A DNA stretch of 64,000 nt from an uncultured Pelagibacteraceae bacterium (GTDB lineage: Bacteria; Pseudomonadota; Alphaproteobacteria; Pelagibacterales; Pelagibacteraceae). The stretch spans positions 1 to 64,000 of the forward strand of contig CACKOH010000003.1 in NCBI GenBank assembly GCA_902601785.1, in the 5' to 3' direction. A model generated the notes under the pieces. That model searched no databases. It was given only the letters and a program-made list of their open reading frames with translations, and was not told where the DNA came from. The position numbers and the translations under genes were made by a program. Below, piece after piece: positions 24,275-36,158 of the stretch; positions within the stretch are counted from its first letter, which is position 1, and each line of letters starts with the position of its first letter.

Positions 24275-25810
24275 TTATGATTTAAAGTTTTGTTTAAGTT
24301 GAGTAATTACTTCTATTAATAGTTTTTCTTTGTCTTCTTCAAGTTTTCCAGAACTTTGGATAGAGTCAATTATTTCAGGCTTATCAGATTTGCATTTTTC
24401 AATTATTTTTGTTTCGAACTCTGCAATATCTTTTAAATCTATGTCATCCAAATAACCTTTAACTCCACAAAAAATAGATACTACTTGCTCTGCGACTGTC
24501 AGTGGTGAATATTGTTTTTGTTTTAAAAGTTCTGTCAATTTTGAACCTCTATTAAGTAGCTGTTGCGTAGAAGCATCTAAATCTGATCCAAATTGAGCAA
24601 AAGCAGCCATTTCTCTATACTGAGCTAACTCAAGTTTCATGGAGCCTGATACTTTTTTCATGGCTTTTGTTTGAGCTGAAGATCCAACCCTCGATACAGA
24701 CAATCCAACGTTAATTGCTGGTCTAATACCTTGGTTAAAAAGCTCTGTTTCTAAAAATATTTGGCCATCTGTAATTGAAATCACATTTGTTGGAATAAAT
24801 GCAGAAACATCACCTCCTTGTGTTTCAATTATTGGAAGTGCAGTTAATGATCCTCCACCATGTTCATCACTAAGTTTTGCAGCTCTTTCTAATAATCTAC
24901 TGTGCAGATAAAATACATCTCCTGGGTAAGCTTCCCTTCCTGGAGGTCTTCTTAAAAGAAGAGACATTTGTCTATATGCAACAGCTTGTTTCGATAGATC
25001 ATCGTAAATAATTAAGGCGTGCATTCCATTATCCCTAAAATACTCACCCATTGCACAACCTGTATAAGGAGCTAAAAATTGTAGTGGCGCTGAGTCTGAT
25101 GCTGTAGCAGCAACAATAGTTGTGTATTCCATTGCTCCAGCTTCTTCTAAAGTTTTTTGAATTTGTCTCACTGTTGATCTTTTTTGACCTACTGCAACAT
25201 AGATACAATATAATTTTTGTTTCTCATCACCTGACTCATTAATTTTTTTCTGATTTATAATTGCATCGACAGCAACAGCAGTTTTACCTGTCTGTCTATC
25301 TCCAATAATTAATTCTCTTTGACCTCTTCCAATTGGCACTAAACTATCAATTGATTTTAAGCCAGTTTGCATTGGTTCACTAACTGATTGTCTCGGGATA
25401 ATACCAGGGGCTTTAACTTCTACCCTTGTTTTTTTAACACTTTTATCAAGCGCTCCTTTTCCATCAATTGGATTTCCAAGACCATCAACCACTCTACCTA
25501 AAAGTTCTTTTCCTACTGGTGTATCAACAATATTTCCTGTTCTTTTAACAACATCACCTTCTTTAATATTTCTGTCGTCACCAAAAATTACAACACCAAC
25601 ATTTTCACTTTCCAAGTTAAGAGCCATACCTTTTGAACCATCAGCAAACTCAACCATTTCACCAGCCTGAACATTATCTAAGCCATAAATTCTAGCAATA
25701 CCATCTCCAACGGATAATACCTGACCGACTTCAGTAACCTCTGTCTTTTCACCAAAATTTTTAATTTGTTCTTTTAATATTTTTGTAACTTCTGAAGGAT
25801 TGATTTCCAT
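24275..25810 (-). CDS. atpA: ATP synthase F1 alpha subunit
   Basis: [18 protein letters not shown]; full-length 511 aa. Confidence 0.98.
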   Translation of the reverse strand: MEINPSEVTKILKEQIKNFGEKTEVTEVGQVLSVGDGIARIYGLDNVQAGEMVEFADGSKGMALNLESENVGVVIFGDDRNIKEGDVVKRTGNIVDTPVGKELLGRVVDGLGNPIDGKGALDKSVKKTRVEVKAPGIIPRQSVSEPMQTGLKSIDSLVPIGRGQRELIIGDRQTGKTAVAVDAIINQKKINESGDEKQKLYCIYVAVGQKRSTVRQIQKTLEEAGAMEYTTIVAATASDSAPLQFLAPYTGCAMGEYFRDNGMHALIIYDDLSKQAVAYRQMSLLLRRPPGREAYPGDVFYLHSRLLERAAKLSDEHGGGSLTALPIIETQGGDVSAFIPTNVISITDGQIFLETELFNQGIRPAINVGLSVSRVGSSAQTKAMKKVSGSMKLELAQYREMAAFAQFGSDLDASTQQLLNRGSKLTELLKQKQYSPLTVAEQVVSIFCGVKGYLDDIDLKDIAEFETKIIEKCKSDKPEIIDSIQSSGKLEEDKEKLLIEVITQLKQNFKS

Positions 25811-26368
25811 TTATGCCTCTATCATTCTGTTTTCAATTTGTTGTAATTTATTTTTAATTGAGGTGTCAACCATAGTACTTCCTACTTGAAGTACTAAACC
25901 TCCTATTAAACTTTTATCATATTTGTAGTTTAATTTTATTTTTGAGCTAAAATTTTTAGTAAGCTCCTCTGTAATTTTAGTTATTTCATCATTAGATAAT
26001 TCTTTTGCTGATTTTAATTCTGCCTTAAGTTCACCTCTTTTTTTTGAACATATCTCAACAAAACTTTTAAGAATTCTCTCTAAAAAAAAGAACCTTCTTT
26101 TTTGAATTAAAAAATTTAAAAAATTTTTAAATAAAATTTCAAATTTATAATTTTCTGAAATTGAATTTGTAATTTTTAATAAATCATCCTGTTTTGTTGT
26201 TGGATCTTTAATTAAATTTTTAAAGTCATCACTTGTGTTTATCAATTCTAAGACAGATGAACACTGTTCCTCAATTTGAGTTAAAAGATTGCTTTCGTTA
26301 GATAGCTCATAAAGTGCAAGCGAATATCTTTCGGCTGAAGTTATTGAAAATCCTGTGTCTTTGCTCAA
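25811..26368 (-). CDS. atpH: ATP synthase F1 delta subunit
   Basis: RYSLALYELS...; KYDKSLIGGLVLQVGSTMVDTSIKNKLQQIENRM. Confidence 0.94.
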   Translation of the reverse strand: MSKDTGFSITSAERYSLALYELSNESNLLTQIEEQCSSVLELINTSDDFKNLIKDPTTKQDDLLKITNSISENYKFEILFKNFLNFLIQKRRFFFLERILKSFVEICSKKRGELKAELKSAKELSNDEITKITEELTKNFSSKIKLNYKYDKSLIGGLVLQVGSTMVDTSIKNKLQQIENRMIEA

Positions 26369-26476
26369 CTTTGTTCCTATATAATGTTGAAGATTAAATT
26401 AAAATCAGGCTTTAATTAGCATATGACCTTTATGTCTTCAAGTAACCGATTTGTTAAAAAGGCTTTTTTTTACTCA

Positions 26477-28432
26477 TTAATTGAAGTTTATAGGGTCAAC
26501 ATCAACTGAAAGTTTTATTCCAGACGCAAACTTATAATTTGGTATAATTTTTGCGATCGAGTTTTGTACTTTCATTGATTTAATTCCTCTTATTAACAAT
26601 CTAACTCTAAATTTTCTCTTCAATCTAAAAATGGGTGCATTTACCGGGCCCAATACTTTTCCTTCAATTTTAGTTTCTATAAAATTTTTAAATCCTAAAG
26701 CCTCTGTTTCTAATTTATGCTCATTTTCACCTGTAAGAATTAGTGAGATAAATCTTTGAAAAGGTGGAAGTTTATTTTTTTTTCTAATCTCTAACTCTCT
26801 TTCTAAAAAAATATCAGGATTTTTATTAGTAATATCATCAATCACTTTTGTATCATGATTGTAAGTTTGAAAATAAACCGTAGCTGGTTTTCCAGTTCTT
26901 CCGGCTCTTCCTGAAAGTTGGTGATAAAGTTGTAAATTCTTTTCAGCTCCTCTCAAATCGTGTCCTTGAGATGAAAGATCGATGTCGACAACTACAATAC
27001 AATTTAAACTTGGAAAATGAAATCCTTTTGAAATTAATTGAGTTCCAACTAAAATATTAGTTTCATTTTTTATAATTTTATCCAACTTATCCATTGAGTC
27101 TTTTTTATTCATTGTATCACTTGAAAAAATTTCAATTTTCTTATCTGGAAATTTTCTTTTTACTTCATCTGATATTCTTTCAACACCAGGACCACTAAAA
27201 ATAAATTCACAATTTCCCTCTTTTGAACAGTCTCTTTTTAAATGGGATTTATATCCACAGTAATGACAAAGCAAATTACCTTTATTTTTATGATAAACTA
27301 AATTGATACTACAGTTTGGGCATGAAAAACTTGTGTAACATTTATTGCATAATACATGTGGTGAAAACCCACGTCTGTTTAAAAAAAATAAAACTTGATC
27401 TTTTTTTTCTAAATGAGAATTTACCTTTTTAATAATTTCATTTGATAACCACGATTGTTTTTCTAACTTAGAATTATTTAAATTTATAATTTCATAATTA
27501 GGGAGAGAAGCATTTTGATATCTCTGGTTTAATCTAGATAAACTATATTTTCCTTTTTTTATATTTTCATATGTTTCAACAGATGGAACTGAAGTTATAA
27601 GATTTATTGGAATATTTTCAAATGATGCTCTGGCTATTGCCATGTCTCTCGCGTTGTAAGTTGTCCCCTCATCTTGCTTAAATGATTGATCGTGTTCTTC
27701 ATCAACAATAATTATTCCAAGTTTTTTAAATGGTAAAAATAAAGACGATCTTGCTCCAATTATAACTTGAATTTTTCCATTAGAAATTCCATTCCATATT
27801 ATTTCTTTTTTCTTTTTAGATATTCCTGAATGCCAGACAGCTGGATTAAAACCAAAATATTCAACAAATTTTTGCTCAAATTGGCCCGTTAGTCCTATCT
27901 CTGGTAATAATATTAAGCCTTGAAAGCCCTTCTTTATTATTGATTTTAATGTCTCAAAATAAACAAAAGTTTTTCCAGATCCAGTTGTTCCTTGTAATAC
28001 GTGTACTCTAAATTTATTGTTTAAAATGACCATTTCCTTTAGACATTTCTTTTGGTCCTCAGAGAGTTTTATTGAATTATTTTTTATATTGCTTTCAAAA
28101 ACTTGAAAATTATTTTTTATATTGTCTTCAATTGCATTGTTGCTCAATAGCATTAATTTTAAAGCCATGCCCTTTGGAATAATATTGTATTCTGAAAACC
28201 AATTTAAAAAGTTTATAGTTTTTTTTTTTAGTGGTTTAACTTTTAATTTCTTGAAAACTTTTTTTAATTTAAATTTTTTTTGTTCATTTTCTTCTAATTT
28301 ATCCCATACCACTCCAGTAAGTTTATTTTTACCAAAGGGTACTGATACATATTCACCAATTTTTAAATCTAAATTACTTTCATATGTGAATGGATAATTA
28401 AATATATTTGGTAACAGAATCGGATATTTCAT
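26477..28432 (-). CDS. priA: Primosomal protein N' (PriA helicase)
   Basis: LQGTTGSGKTFVYFE, VDEEHDQSFKQDE, zinc-binding CNKCYTSFSCPNCS...CHYCG, LSGRAGRTGKPATVYFQTY. Confidence 0.96.
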   Translation of the reverse strand: MKYPILLPNIFNYPFTYESNLDLKIGEYVSVPFGKNKLTGVVWDKLEENEQKKFKLKKVFKKLKVKPLKKKTINFLNWFSEYNIIPKGMALKLMLLSNNAIEDNIKNNFQVFESNIKNNSIKLSEDQKKCLKEMVILNNKFRVHVLQGTTGSGKTFVYFETLKSIIKKGFQGLILLPEIGLTGQFEQKFVEYFGFNPAVWHSGISKKKKEIIWNGISNGKIQVIIGARSSLFLPFKKLGIIIVDEEHDQSFKQDEGTTYNARDMAIARASFENIPINLITSVPSVETYENIKKGKYSLSRLNQRYQNASLPNYEIINLNNSKLEKQSWLSNEIIKKVNSHLEKKDQVLFFLNRRGFSPHVLCNKCYTSFSCPNCSINLVYHKNKGNLLCHYCGYKSHLKRDCSKEGNCEFIFSGPGVERISDEVKRKFPDKKIEIFSSDTMNKKDSMDKLDKIIKNETNILVGTQLISKGFHFPSLNCIVVVDIDLSSQGHDLRGAEKNLQLYHQLSGRAGRTGKPATVYFQTYNHDTKVIDDITNKNPDIFLERELEIRKKNKLPPFQRFISLILTGENEHKLETEALGFKNFIETKIEGKVLGPVNAPIFRLKRKFRVRLLIRGIKSMKVQNSIAKIIPNYKFASGIKLSVDVDPINFN

Positions 28433-28453
28433 ATTTTATAATATGAAAAAAAA

Positions 28454-29854
28454 TTAAGAGTGTATTGCTCTTTTATCAACTGATAAAGCTGCCTCTTTTA
28501 CTGCCTCTGAAAAAGTTGGGTGAGCATGACATGTACGTGCTATATCCTCTGAACTAGCTCCAAATTCCATAGCAACGCCAATTTCAGCAATCAACTCACC
28601 GGCATGAGGGCCTATTATATGTGCACCCAACACTTTATCTGTTTTTTCATCAGCTAAAATCTTCACAAATCCTTCTGCATCATCAATAGCTTTAGCTCTT
28701 GAATTAGCCATAAATGAAAATTTTCCAACTTTATATTTCATTTTAGAATCTTTTAATTGTTCCTCAGTTTTACCAATCGCTGCAACTTCTGGTGTGGTAT
28801 ATACAACACCTGGAATAGTATCATAATTGACATGCCCTGATTGTCCTGCAATGTTTTCAGCAACAGCAATACCTTCATCTTCAGCTTTATGAGCAAGCAT
28901 TGGTCCTGATATTACATCACCAATTGCATATATATTCTCTAAATTTGTTTTAAATGATTTATCAGTTTTAATTCTTTTTTTGTCGTCCAATTTAACTCCA
29001 ACAGTTTCTAAATTTAAGCCCTCAGTATTTGCCTTCCTGCCAACAGAAATTAAAACTACATCACAATCTAAATTATTTTTATTTCCCTCTTTATCTACAG
29101 TGGATACTGTTACTCCAGACTTATTTTTTTTAATTGTTTCAACTTTATTTTGCATATTAAACTTTATGCCTTGTTTTTTTAGAATTTTCATGAATTCTGT
29201 GGATATTTCTTTGTCCATACCTGGAGTGATGTGATCTAAAAACTCTACTACCTGCACTTCAGAACCCAGTCTTGACCAAACCGATCCCATTTCTAATCCA
29301 ATATAACCACCGCCTACAACAACCATTTTATTTGGAACTTTTTCAAGCTTTAACGCTCCAGTAGATGAAACTATTTTTTGCTCATCGATTTCAATTCCTG
29401 GTAAAGAAGTAGCTACAGATCCTGTTGCTATTATAGTTTTTTCAGATTGTATAATAGTCTCTTTATTTTCATTATCTTTAATTGAAATTTCGTTTTGGGA
29501 TTTGAAACTACCATAACCTTTGAAATAAGTTACTTTGTTTTTCTTAAATAAAAATTCAACCCCTTTTGTAAGAACAGTTACAGCCTTATCTTTACTTTTC
29601 ATCATTTTATCTAGGTTTAGCTTAACATCTCCTACTTCTATTCCTTTATTAGCCAAACCTTTAACTTTATGAAATTCCTCAGATAAATTTAGCAAACTCT
29701 TTGATGGTATACAGCCAACATTTAAACAAGTCCCTCCTAAAGAGCCTCTAGCCTCTATACATGCAGTTTTTAATCCTAGCTGAGAAAGTCTAATCGCGCA
29801 AACATATCCTCCAGGTCCACCACCAATAACTACTGCTTGAAATTTTTCTGACAT
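28454..29854 (-). CDS. lpdA: Dihydrolipoamide dehydrogenase
   Basis: GGGPGGYVCAIRLSQLG, GGTCLNVGCIPSKSLL, HAHPTFSEAVKEAAL. Confidence 0.97.
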   Translation of the reverse strand: MSEKFQAVVIGGGPGGYVCAIRLSQLGLKTACIEARGSLGGTCLNVGCIPSKSLLNLSEEFHKVKGLANKGIEVGDVKLNLDKMMKSKDKAVTVLTKGVEFLFKKNKVTYFKGYGSFKSQNEISIKDNENKETIIQSEKTIIATGSVATSLPGIEIDEQKIVSSTGALKLEKVPNKMVVVGGGYIGLEMGSVWSRLGSEVQVVEFLDHITPGMDKEISTEFMKILKKQGIKFNMQNKVETIKKNKSGVTVSTVDKEGNKNNLDCDVVLISVGRKANTEGLNLETVGVKLDDKKRIKTDKSFKTNLENIYAIGDVISGPMLAHKAEDEGIAVAENIAGQSGHVNYDTIPGVVYTTPEVAAIGKTEEQLKDSKMKYKVGKFSFMANSRAKAIDDAEGFVKILADEKTDKVLGAHIIGPHAGELIAEIGVAMEFGASSEDIARTCHAHPTFSEAVKEAALSVDKRAIHS

Positions 29855-31159
29855 CTAAATATCCAAAAACAACCTTCTCGGCTCCTCTAAATTTTCCTTT
29901 ATCATTTTAAGAAATGACACTGATTCTTTGCCATCAATAATTCTATGATCATACGACAATGCTAAATACATTATTGGTCTTATTTTAATTTCTCCATCAA
30001 CAACGGCAGGTCTTTCAACAATATTATGCATTCCTAGTACCCCTGATTGTGGAAGATTTAATATAGGTGTTGAAAGCATAGACCCGTAAACTCCACCATT
30101 ACTTATTGTAAATGTTCCTCCTTGAAGATCTTCAATTACTAACTTTCCATCTTTTGCTTTTTCAGAAATTTCTTTAATATTTTTTTCAATATCAGCAAAA
30201 GATAACTCATCCGCATTTCTTAGAACTGGCACCACTAAACCTTTGTCAGTTCCAACTGCAAAGCTTATATTATAGTAATTTTTGTAAACTATTTCATCCC
30301 CATCAATTTCTGCATTCACTGCTGGAAAACTCTTTAGGGCAACTACACATGCTTTTACAAAAAATGACATAAAGCCAAGTTTAATATTATATCTAGATTG
30401 AAAATCTTCCTGATTTTCTTTTCTCATTTGCATAATATTTGTCATGTCGACTTCGTTAAATGTTGTTAGTAAGGCTGCATTTTCTTGAGCTTGCTTTAAT
30501 CTTTTAGCAATAGTTTGTCTAAGTCTGGTCATCTTGATTCTTTCTTCTTGACCATATTGAATTTTTCTCTCTGAGGGTTTTGGATTTGCTCCCATCATAC
30601 TTATCAAGTCGCCTTTAAGAACTCGCCCATCTTTTCCAGAACCTTGAACAGTAGCTAAGTCTATATTGTTTTCAGTAACAATTTTACGAACAGCTGGTGA
30701 CAATATTTGGTTCTGAGTATTTTTAGTTGTTGGTCCTTGATCAAGAACTTCATCAGATAATACTAAAGGTTTTTCACTTTGCTCCTCTACTTTCAGAGTC
30801 TCCTCAAAAACTTTAGGCTCTTTTTTAATTGGGTCTAATTTAATAACGTTATTTTCACTAGTTTCAATCTCTTGCTTTTTAACTTCCTCATTTTTTGTAG
30901 TACTGGGTTTGACACCACTGCCATTTTCAGAAACAGAACCCAGTAAAGCTCCCACTTCCACTACTGACCCGTCTTTAGAATTTATTTCAGTTAATACTCC
31001 TGTTATTGGAGAGGGGACTTCTAAATTTACTTTATCTGTTTCAAGTTCAACTATTGGTTCGTCTGCATCAACAGAATCTCCAGTGTTTTTTAACCATTTA
31101 GCCACTGTTGCTTCGGTTATACTCTCACCAAGTGCAGGAACTACAATTTTTTCACTCAT
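29855..31159 (-). CDS. sucB: 2-oxoglutarate dehydrogenase E2 (dihydrolipoyl succinyltransferase)
   Basis: Lipoyl domain [14 protein letters not shown]; catalytic [16 protein letters not shown]. Confidence 0.97.
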   Translation of the reverse strand: MSEKIVVPALGESITEATVAKWLKNTGDSVDADEPIVELETDKVNLEVPSPITGVLTEINSKDGSVVEVGALLGSVSENGSGVKPSTTKNEEVKKQEIETSENNVIKLDPIKKEPKVFEETLKVEEQSEKPLVLSDEVLDQGPTTKNTQNQILSPAVRKIVTENNIDLATVQGSGKDGRVLKGDLISMMGANPKPSERKIQYGQEERIKMTRLRQTIAKRLKQAQENAALLTTFNEVDMTNIMQMRKENQEDFQSRYNIKLGFMSFFVKACVVALKSFPAVNAEIDGDEIVYKNYYNISFAVGTDKGLVVPVLRNADELSFADIEKNIKEISEKAKDGKLVIEDLQGGTFTISNGGVYGSMLSTPILNLPQSGVLGMHNIVERPAVVDGEIKIRPIMYLALSYDHRIIDGKESVSFLKMIKENLEEPRRLFLDI

Positions 31160-31165
31160 TACAAT

Positions 31166-34084
31166 TTATTCAAAAACCTTATTTATTATTTCTTGTTGTT
31201 GAGAATTGTGCCTTTTGGCATATCCGGTTGCTGGACTTGCATCTGGGCTTCTTCCTATATAAGAAATTTTGTTATTATTAGCGTTTAAACTATCTAATGT
31301 CCATTGGATATAATCTCTAACTGAAAACCAGGCACCCATATTTTTAGGCTCCTCTTGGCACCAGAAAAAATTAGCATTTTTTGCGTATGGTTTTAACTCA
31401 TTTACAAGAGCTTTTGCAGGAAAAGGATATAATTGTTCAACTCTAAAAATTATAACATCGTCTTTTTTAAGTTTTTCTCTAGCATCCAAAAGATCAAAAT
31501 ATATTTTTCCAGAGCATAAAATTACTTTTTTTATCTTTGAACTATCTTTCAACTCAATAAAACCATCTACTTTTGGATCAATTGCATGATCCCATAATAT
31601 TCTATGAAACGTATTTTCTTTATTAAAATCGTTTAAATTTGAAACACAGAACTTATTTCTTAATAAAGATTTTGGTGTCATAATTATTAATGGCTTTCTA
31701 AAATCTCTATGCATTTGTCTTCGTAAAGCATGAAAATAATTAGCCGGGGTAGTACAGTTTAATACTTGCATATTGTCATTTGAGCATAGTTGTAAAAATC
31801 TTTCTAATCTTGCAGAAGAGTGTTCGGGCCCTTGCCCTTCATAGGCATGAGGTAATAACATTACTAATCCAGAGGCTCTATTCCACTTTCTTTCTCCTGA
31901 CGCTATAAATTGGTCAATTACAACTTGTGCACCGTTAGCAAAATCTCCAAATTGAGCTTCCCACAAAGTTAATGTATTAGGTTCCACTAAACTATAGCCA
32001 TATTCAAATCCCAAAACAGCAAGTTCAGATAAAAAACTATCAACTACTTCAAATTTTTTTTGTTTGTTTGAAATATTGTTTAAAGGAATATATCTAGAAT
32101 TATCAATTTGATCTCTTAAAACTGAATGTCTTTGACTAAATGTTCCTCTACCAGAGTCTTGACCAACGAGCCTAACTGGGTAACCCTCTTCAAGTAATGA
32201 GCCAAATGATAGTGCTTCTGCTGTAGACCAATCAATATCAAAACCTTTATCTACTGAATTTTTTCTTACATTTAAAATTTTAGAAATAGTTTTATGAATA
32301 TTAATCTCAGCAGGTATGGTATTAATTCTATCTGAGATTTCTTTAAGTTTGTGTTCATCAAAACCAGTCACACCTCTTTTATCTTTGCCTTTGGATGGTT
32401 TGTATCTAGACCATGAGCCCTCAAACCACTCTATTTTAGGCTTATAATCTTTTGCACTTTTATATTGTTCGTCCAATAAATCTTTAAATCCTTTAACATT
32501 TTGATCTAAAAGATTTTGGGTAATTGAATTTTCATTGACTAACTTGTTTCCATATATCTTATAAACACTTGGATGTGATCTAATTTTTTTATACATCAGC
32601 GGCTGAGTGAATGAAGGTTCGTCCCCTTCGTTATGTCCAAATCTTCTATAACAAATTAGGTCGACTACAACATCTCTATTAAACTTCAGTCTAAATTCAG
32701 TGGCAATTCTAGTCGCATAAACAACTGCTTCTGGGTCGTCTCCGTTAACATGAAGAATTGGAGCTTCAACCATTTTTGCAACATCTGATGGGTATGGTGA
32801 TGACCTGGCAAATCTTGGACTAGTGGTAAAACCAATTTGATTATTTACTATAATATGTATGGTGCCGCCTGTATTATGGCCAGGAAGTCCTGACATAGCA
32901 AAACATTCTGCTACTACTCCTTGGCCAGCAAAAGCTGCATCTCCATGAATAAGAATAGGTATAACTTTATTTCTTTCTTTATCTTTATGAAAAAATTGCT
33001 TTGCTCTTGTTTGTCCTAAAACTACTGGATTGACAGCTTCTAAGTGGGAGGGATTATCTGTTAAACTTACGTGAACAGAGTTTCCATCAAACTGTCTATC
33101 TGAAGATGCACCAAGATGATATTTTACATCTCCTGCACTTTCCTCAGAGTCTGAGGTTACTTCCCCTGCAAATTCATTAAATATTCTTTTATATGATTTT
33201 TGTAACACATTTGCCAAAACGTTAAGTCTACCTCTATGAGACATTCCAATTTTCACTTCTTTAATACGATTTTGCCCACCAATTTTAATTATTTGCTCAA
33301 GAGCTGGTATTAAACTTTCACCTCCATCAAGACCAAATCTTTTTGTGCCAACATATTTAGTAGCTAAAAATTTTTCAAAGCCTTCTGCTTGTACAAGTTT
33401 ATTTAGTATTGCCTCTTTACCGTTCTTGGTAAAATTTAAAGCATTTTGATCTTGCTCTATTCTGTCTCTAAACCATTTTCTCTCAACTGGATTTGAAACG
33501 TGCATAAACTCATAACCAATATTTCCACAATATGTTTTTTTTAAGAATTTTAGTATTTCTTTAATATTTGCATATTTTTTATTAATTACTCCATTTAAGA
33601 AAATTTTCTTTTCATAATTCTGTTTTTTAAAACCATAAAATTCAGGATGTAATTCATCAAGATACTCAGATTTTCTCATCTCTAGTGGATCTAAATTTGC
33701 TAATAAATGTCCTCTCAATCTGTAAGCACGTATTAAGGCAACAGCACTTATGGAATCTTTGTTAGAGTCTGCAAGTAATTGAAAATTAAATTTTTCTGAT
33801 GAATCTATTTTTTCATTATTTAATTTATTGTTGTCCTCTATCTCTATTTTTTTTTGTAATTCATCAATATCTATTTTTACTTTTGAAGGCCCCCAAGATG
33901 GCCCATTTATTTCTGAGGCAATAACTTTTATCTCTTCATCTATACCCTCAAAATAATTTGACCAGCTCTCAGGTAATTCAGGATCTTTATTGATAAACTT
34001 AAGATACATTTGTTCAATAAATGCACTATTAGACTTATTTAGAAATGAAGTTTTTTCAAATTCAAGATTTTTTGATGAAGACAT
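31166..34084 (-). CDS. sucA: 2-oxoglutarate dehydrogenase E1
   Basis: GMSHRGRLNVLANVL, HGDAAFAGQGVVAE, LPHAYEGQGPEHSSARLERFLQL. Confidence 0.98.
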   Translation of the reverse strand: MSSSKNLEFEKTSFLNKSNSAFIEQMYLKFINKDPELPESWSNYFEGIDEEIKVIASEINGPSWGPSKVKIDIDELQKKIEIEDNNKLNNEKIDSSEKFNFQLLADSNKDSISAVALIRAYRLRGHLLANLDPLEMRKSEYLDELHPEFYGFKKQNYEKKIFLNGVINKKYANIKEILKFLKKTYCGNIGYEFMHVSNPVERKWFRDRIEQDQNALNFTKNGKEAILNKLVQAEGFEKFLATKYVGTKRFGLDGGESLIPALEQIIKIGGQNRIKEVKIGMSHRGRLNVLANVLQKSYKRIFNEFAGEVTSDSEESAGDVKYHLGASSDRQFDGNSVHVSLTDNPSHLEAVNPVVLGQTRAKQFFHKDKERNKVIPILIHGDAAFAGQGVVAECFAMSGLPGHNTGGTIHIIVNNQIGFTTSPRFARSSPYPSDVAKMVEAPILHVNGDDPEAVVYATRIATEFRLKFNRDVVVDLICYRRFGHNEGDEPSFTQPLMYKKIRSHPSVYKIYGNKLVNENSITQNLLDQNVKGFKDLLDEQYKSAKDYKPKIEWFEGSWSRYKPSKGKDKRGVTGFDEHKLKEISDRINTIPAEINIHKTISKILNVRKNSVDKGFDIDWSTAEALSFGSLLEEGYPVRLVGQDSGRGTFSQRHSVLRDQIDNSRYIPLNNISNKQKKFEVVDSFLSELAVLGFEYGYSLVEPNTLTLWEAQFGDFANGAQVVIDQFIASGERKWNRASGLVMLLPHAYEGQGPEHSSARLERFLQLCSNDNMQVLNCTTPANYFHALRRQMHRDFRKPLIIMTPKSLLRNKFCVSNLNDFNKENTFHRILWDHAIDPKVDGFIELKDSSKIKKVILCSGKIYFDLLDAREKLKKDDVIIFRVEQLYPFPAKALVNELKPYAKNANFFWCQEEPKNMGAWFSVRDYIQWTLDSLNANNNKISYIGRSPDASPATGYAKRHNSQQQEIINKVFE

Positions 34085-34119
34085 CTTTTTTGCTTAATAT
34101 ATCCTTCTAAGAGTATTTT

Positions 34120-34995
34120 TCAATTAGACAGTTTATTAAACAATGTTTTTCCAATAATTGATGGTGATTCTGCAACTGTAATCCCACATTCTTCCATCTT
34201 TTTTATTTTATCTTTTGCCCCGCCTTTGCCTCCAGAAATAATAGCCCCTGCATGACCCATTCTTCGACCAGGTGGAGCTGTAATTCCTGCTATAAATCCA
34301 ACTATAGGTTTTTTAATTTTATGATTTTTGACAAATTCTGAAGCTTCTTCCTCTGCTGTCCCCCCTATTTCTCCAATCATTAAAATCGACTCTGTCTCAT
34401 CATCATTTAAAAATAAATCTAAACAATCTATAAAATTTGTACCGTTGATTGGATCTCCTCCAATACCAATACAAGTTGATTGACCCAGTCCATTTTCAGT
34501 AGTTTGTGCTACTGCCTCATAAGTTAATGTTCCTGATCTAGAAACGATACCAACCGATCCTCTCTTATGAATATTTCCAGGCATTATTCCAATTTTACAT
34601 TCATCAGGAGTAATAATTCCTGGACAGTTTGGCCCGATAAGACGACTATTTGAGTTAGCCAAACTTTGTCTTACTTTAAGCATATCCTGAACTGGGATGC
34701 CTTCTGTTATACAAACTATAAGATCTATTGATGCATCAATTGCTTCAATGATTGCAGCAGCAGCAAATTTTGCTGGGACGTAGATCATAGTAGCGTCTGC
34801 ACCTACCGCATTTTTTGCCTCTAACACTGTATTGAAAACTGGTCTTTCTAAATGTTTTTGGCCTCCTTTTTTAGGGGTTACTCCACCTACAAGATTTGTC
34901 CCATACTTTATTGCTTGTTCAGAGTGGAATGTGCCATGAGATCCTGTGAAGCCCTGACAAATAACTTTTGTATTTTTATTTACTAATACTGACAT
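34120..34995 (-). CDS. sucD: Succinyl-CoA synthetase alpha subunit
   Basis: [35 protein letters not shown]. Confidence 0.97.
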   Translation of the reverse strand: MSVLVNKNTKVICQGFTGSHGTFHSEQAIKYGTNLVGGVTPKKGGQKHLERPVFNTVLEAKNAVGADATMIYVPAKFAAAAIIEAIDASIDLIVCITEGIPVQDMLKVRQSLANSNSRLIGPNCPGIITPDECKIGIMPGNIHKRGSVGIVSRSGTLTYEAVAQTTENGLGQSTCIGIGGDPINGTNFIDCLDLFLNDDETESILMIGEIGGTAEEEASEFVKNHKIKKPIVGFIAGITAPPGRRMGHAGAIISGGKGGAKDKIKKMEECGITVAESPSIIGKTLFNKLSN

Positions 34996-36156
34996 TTATT
35001 TTATCGCCTCAACAATTTTTTTAGCTGCATCATCTAGATTTTCTGCTGATATTAACTTCAAACCAGAACTATCAAGTATTTCTTTTCCTTGCTTAAAATT
35101 TGTACCTGCAAGTCTAACCACTAAAGGAACACTTATGTTTATCTCCTTAGCAGCATCTACTACCCCTTGTGCAAGCACATCACATCTCATAATTCCCCCA
35201 AAAATATTAATTAATATTCCTTTAACATTCTTATCAGAAAGAATAATTTTTAAAGCTGCAGAAACTTTTTCTTTTGATGCGCCACCTCCCACATCTAAAA
35301 AATTGGCAGGCTCCTTTCCATATAATTTTATTATATCCATTGTGGCCATCGCTAATCCTGCTCCATTGACCATACAGCCTATGCTTCCATCTAATTTTAT
35401 ATAAGCGAGGTCATGTTTGCTTGCCTCAATTTCTGTTGAGTCTTCCTCATTAAGGTCTCTAAGCTCAACAATTTCAGGATGTCTGAACAAGGCATTTGAG
35501 TCAAAATTTACTTTTGCATCTAAACAAACTATTTTTTCTTCTTTAGTCAAAATCAAAGGATTAACCTCAACCATATTAGCATCAGTACTTATAAACATTT
35601 TATAAATTGATTTGATTAAATTTATAGCTTGGTTTTTTACATCATTATTTAAATCAAAAATTTTTATAATTTTTTCACAATCAGAATTTGAAATTTCTTC
35701 TTTAATATCAACTTTTGTAGTTAAAATTTTTTCTGGTGTTTTACTCGCTACTTCCTCAATATCCATGCCTCCTTGATCACTTGATATGAAAGCAATTTTT
35801 GAACTAGCTCTATCCACAAGACATGATAAATAAAATTCTTTTTCTATGTTTGAGGACTCTTCAACATATAATCTTTTAACTTCTCTTCCCTCTGGGCCTG
35901 TTTGATGAGTAATGAGTGTTTTACCGAGCAACTCTTTAGCTGCTAATTCTAGCTCATCAATTGTATTTAAAATTTTTACACCTCCAGCTTTTCCTCTTCC
36001 TCCAGCATGTATTTGTGCTTTTAGAACATATTTTTCTGTTTTAAGTGATTTTACTTTCTCAAGCAGTTCCTCAACATTTAATGCAAATACTCCTTCTGGG
36101 ACTACTGCACCATATTTTTTGAGGATTTGTTTGGCTTGATGCTCGTGTATGTTCAT
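34996..36156 (-). CDS. sucC: Succinyl-CoA synthetase beta subunit
   Basis: MNIHEHQAKQILKKYGA, QIHAGGRGKAGGVK, NIFGGIMRCDVLAQGV. Confidence 0.98.
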   Translation of the reverse strand: MNIHEHQAKQILKKYGAVVPEGVFALNVEELLEKVKSLKTEKYVLKAQIHAGGRGKAGGVKILNTIDELELAAKELLGKTLITHQTGPEGREVKRLYVEESSNIEKEFYLSCLVDRASSKIAFISSDQGGMDIEEVASKTPEKILTTKVDIKEEISNSDCEKIIKIFDLNNDVKNQAINLIKSIYKMFISTDANMVEVNPLILTKEEKIVCLDAKVNFDSNALFRHPEIVELRDLNEEDSTEIEASKHDLAYIKLDGSIGCMVNGAGLAMATMDIIKLYGKEPANFLDVGGGASKEKVSAALKIILSDKNVKGILINIFGGIMRCDVLAQGVVDAAKEINISVPLVVRLAGTNFKQGKEILDSSGLKLISAENLDDAAKKIVEAIK

Positions 36157-36158
36157 TT

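Noticed and set aside
26440-26475. AAAAAGGCTTTTTTTT downstream of priA as a terminator
   Set aside because: No real loop and only a weak A/T stem; not a credible intrinsic terminator.
28429-28446. CATATT-TTAT-AATATG inverted repeat overlapping the priA start codon
   Set aside because: AT-only 6-bp stem in an AT-rich genome; easily expected by chance and thermally weak.
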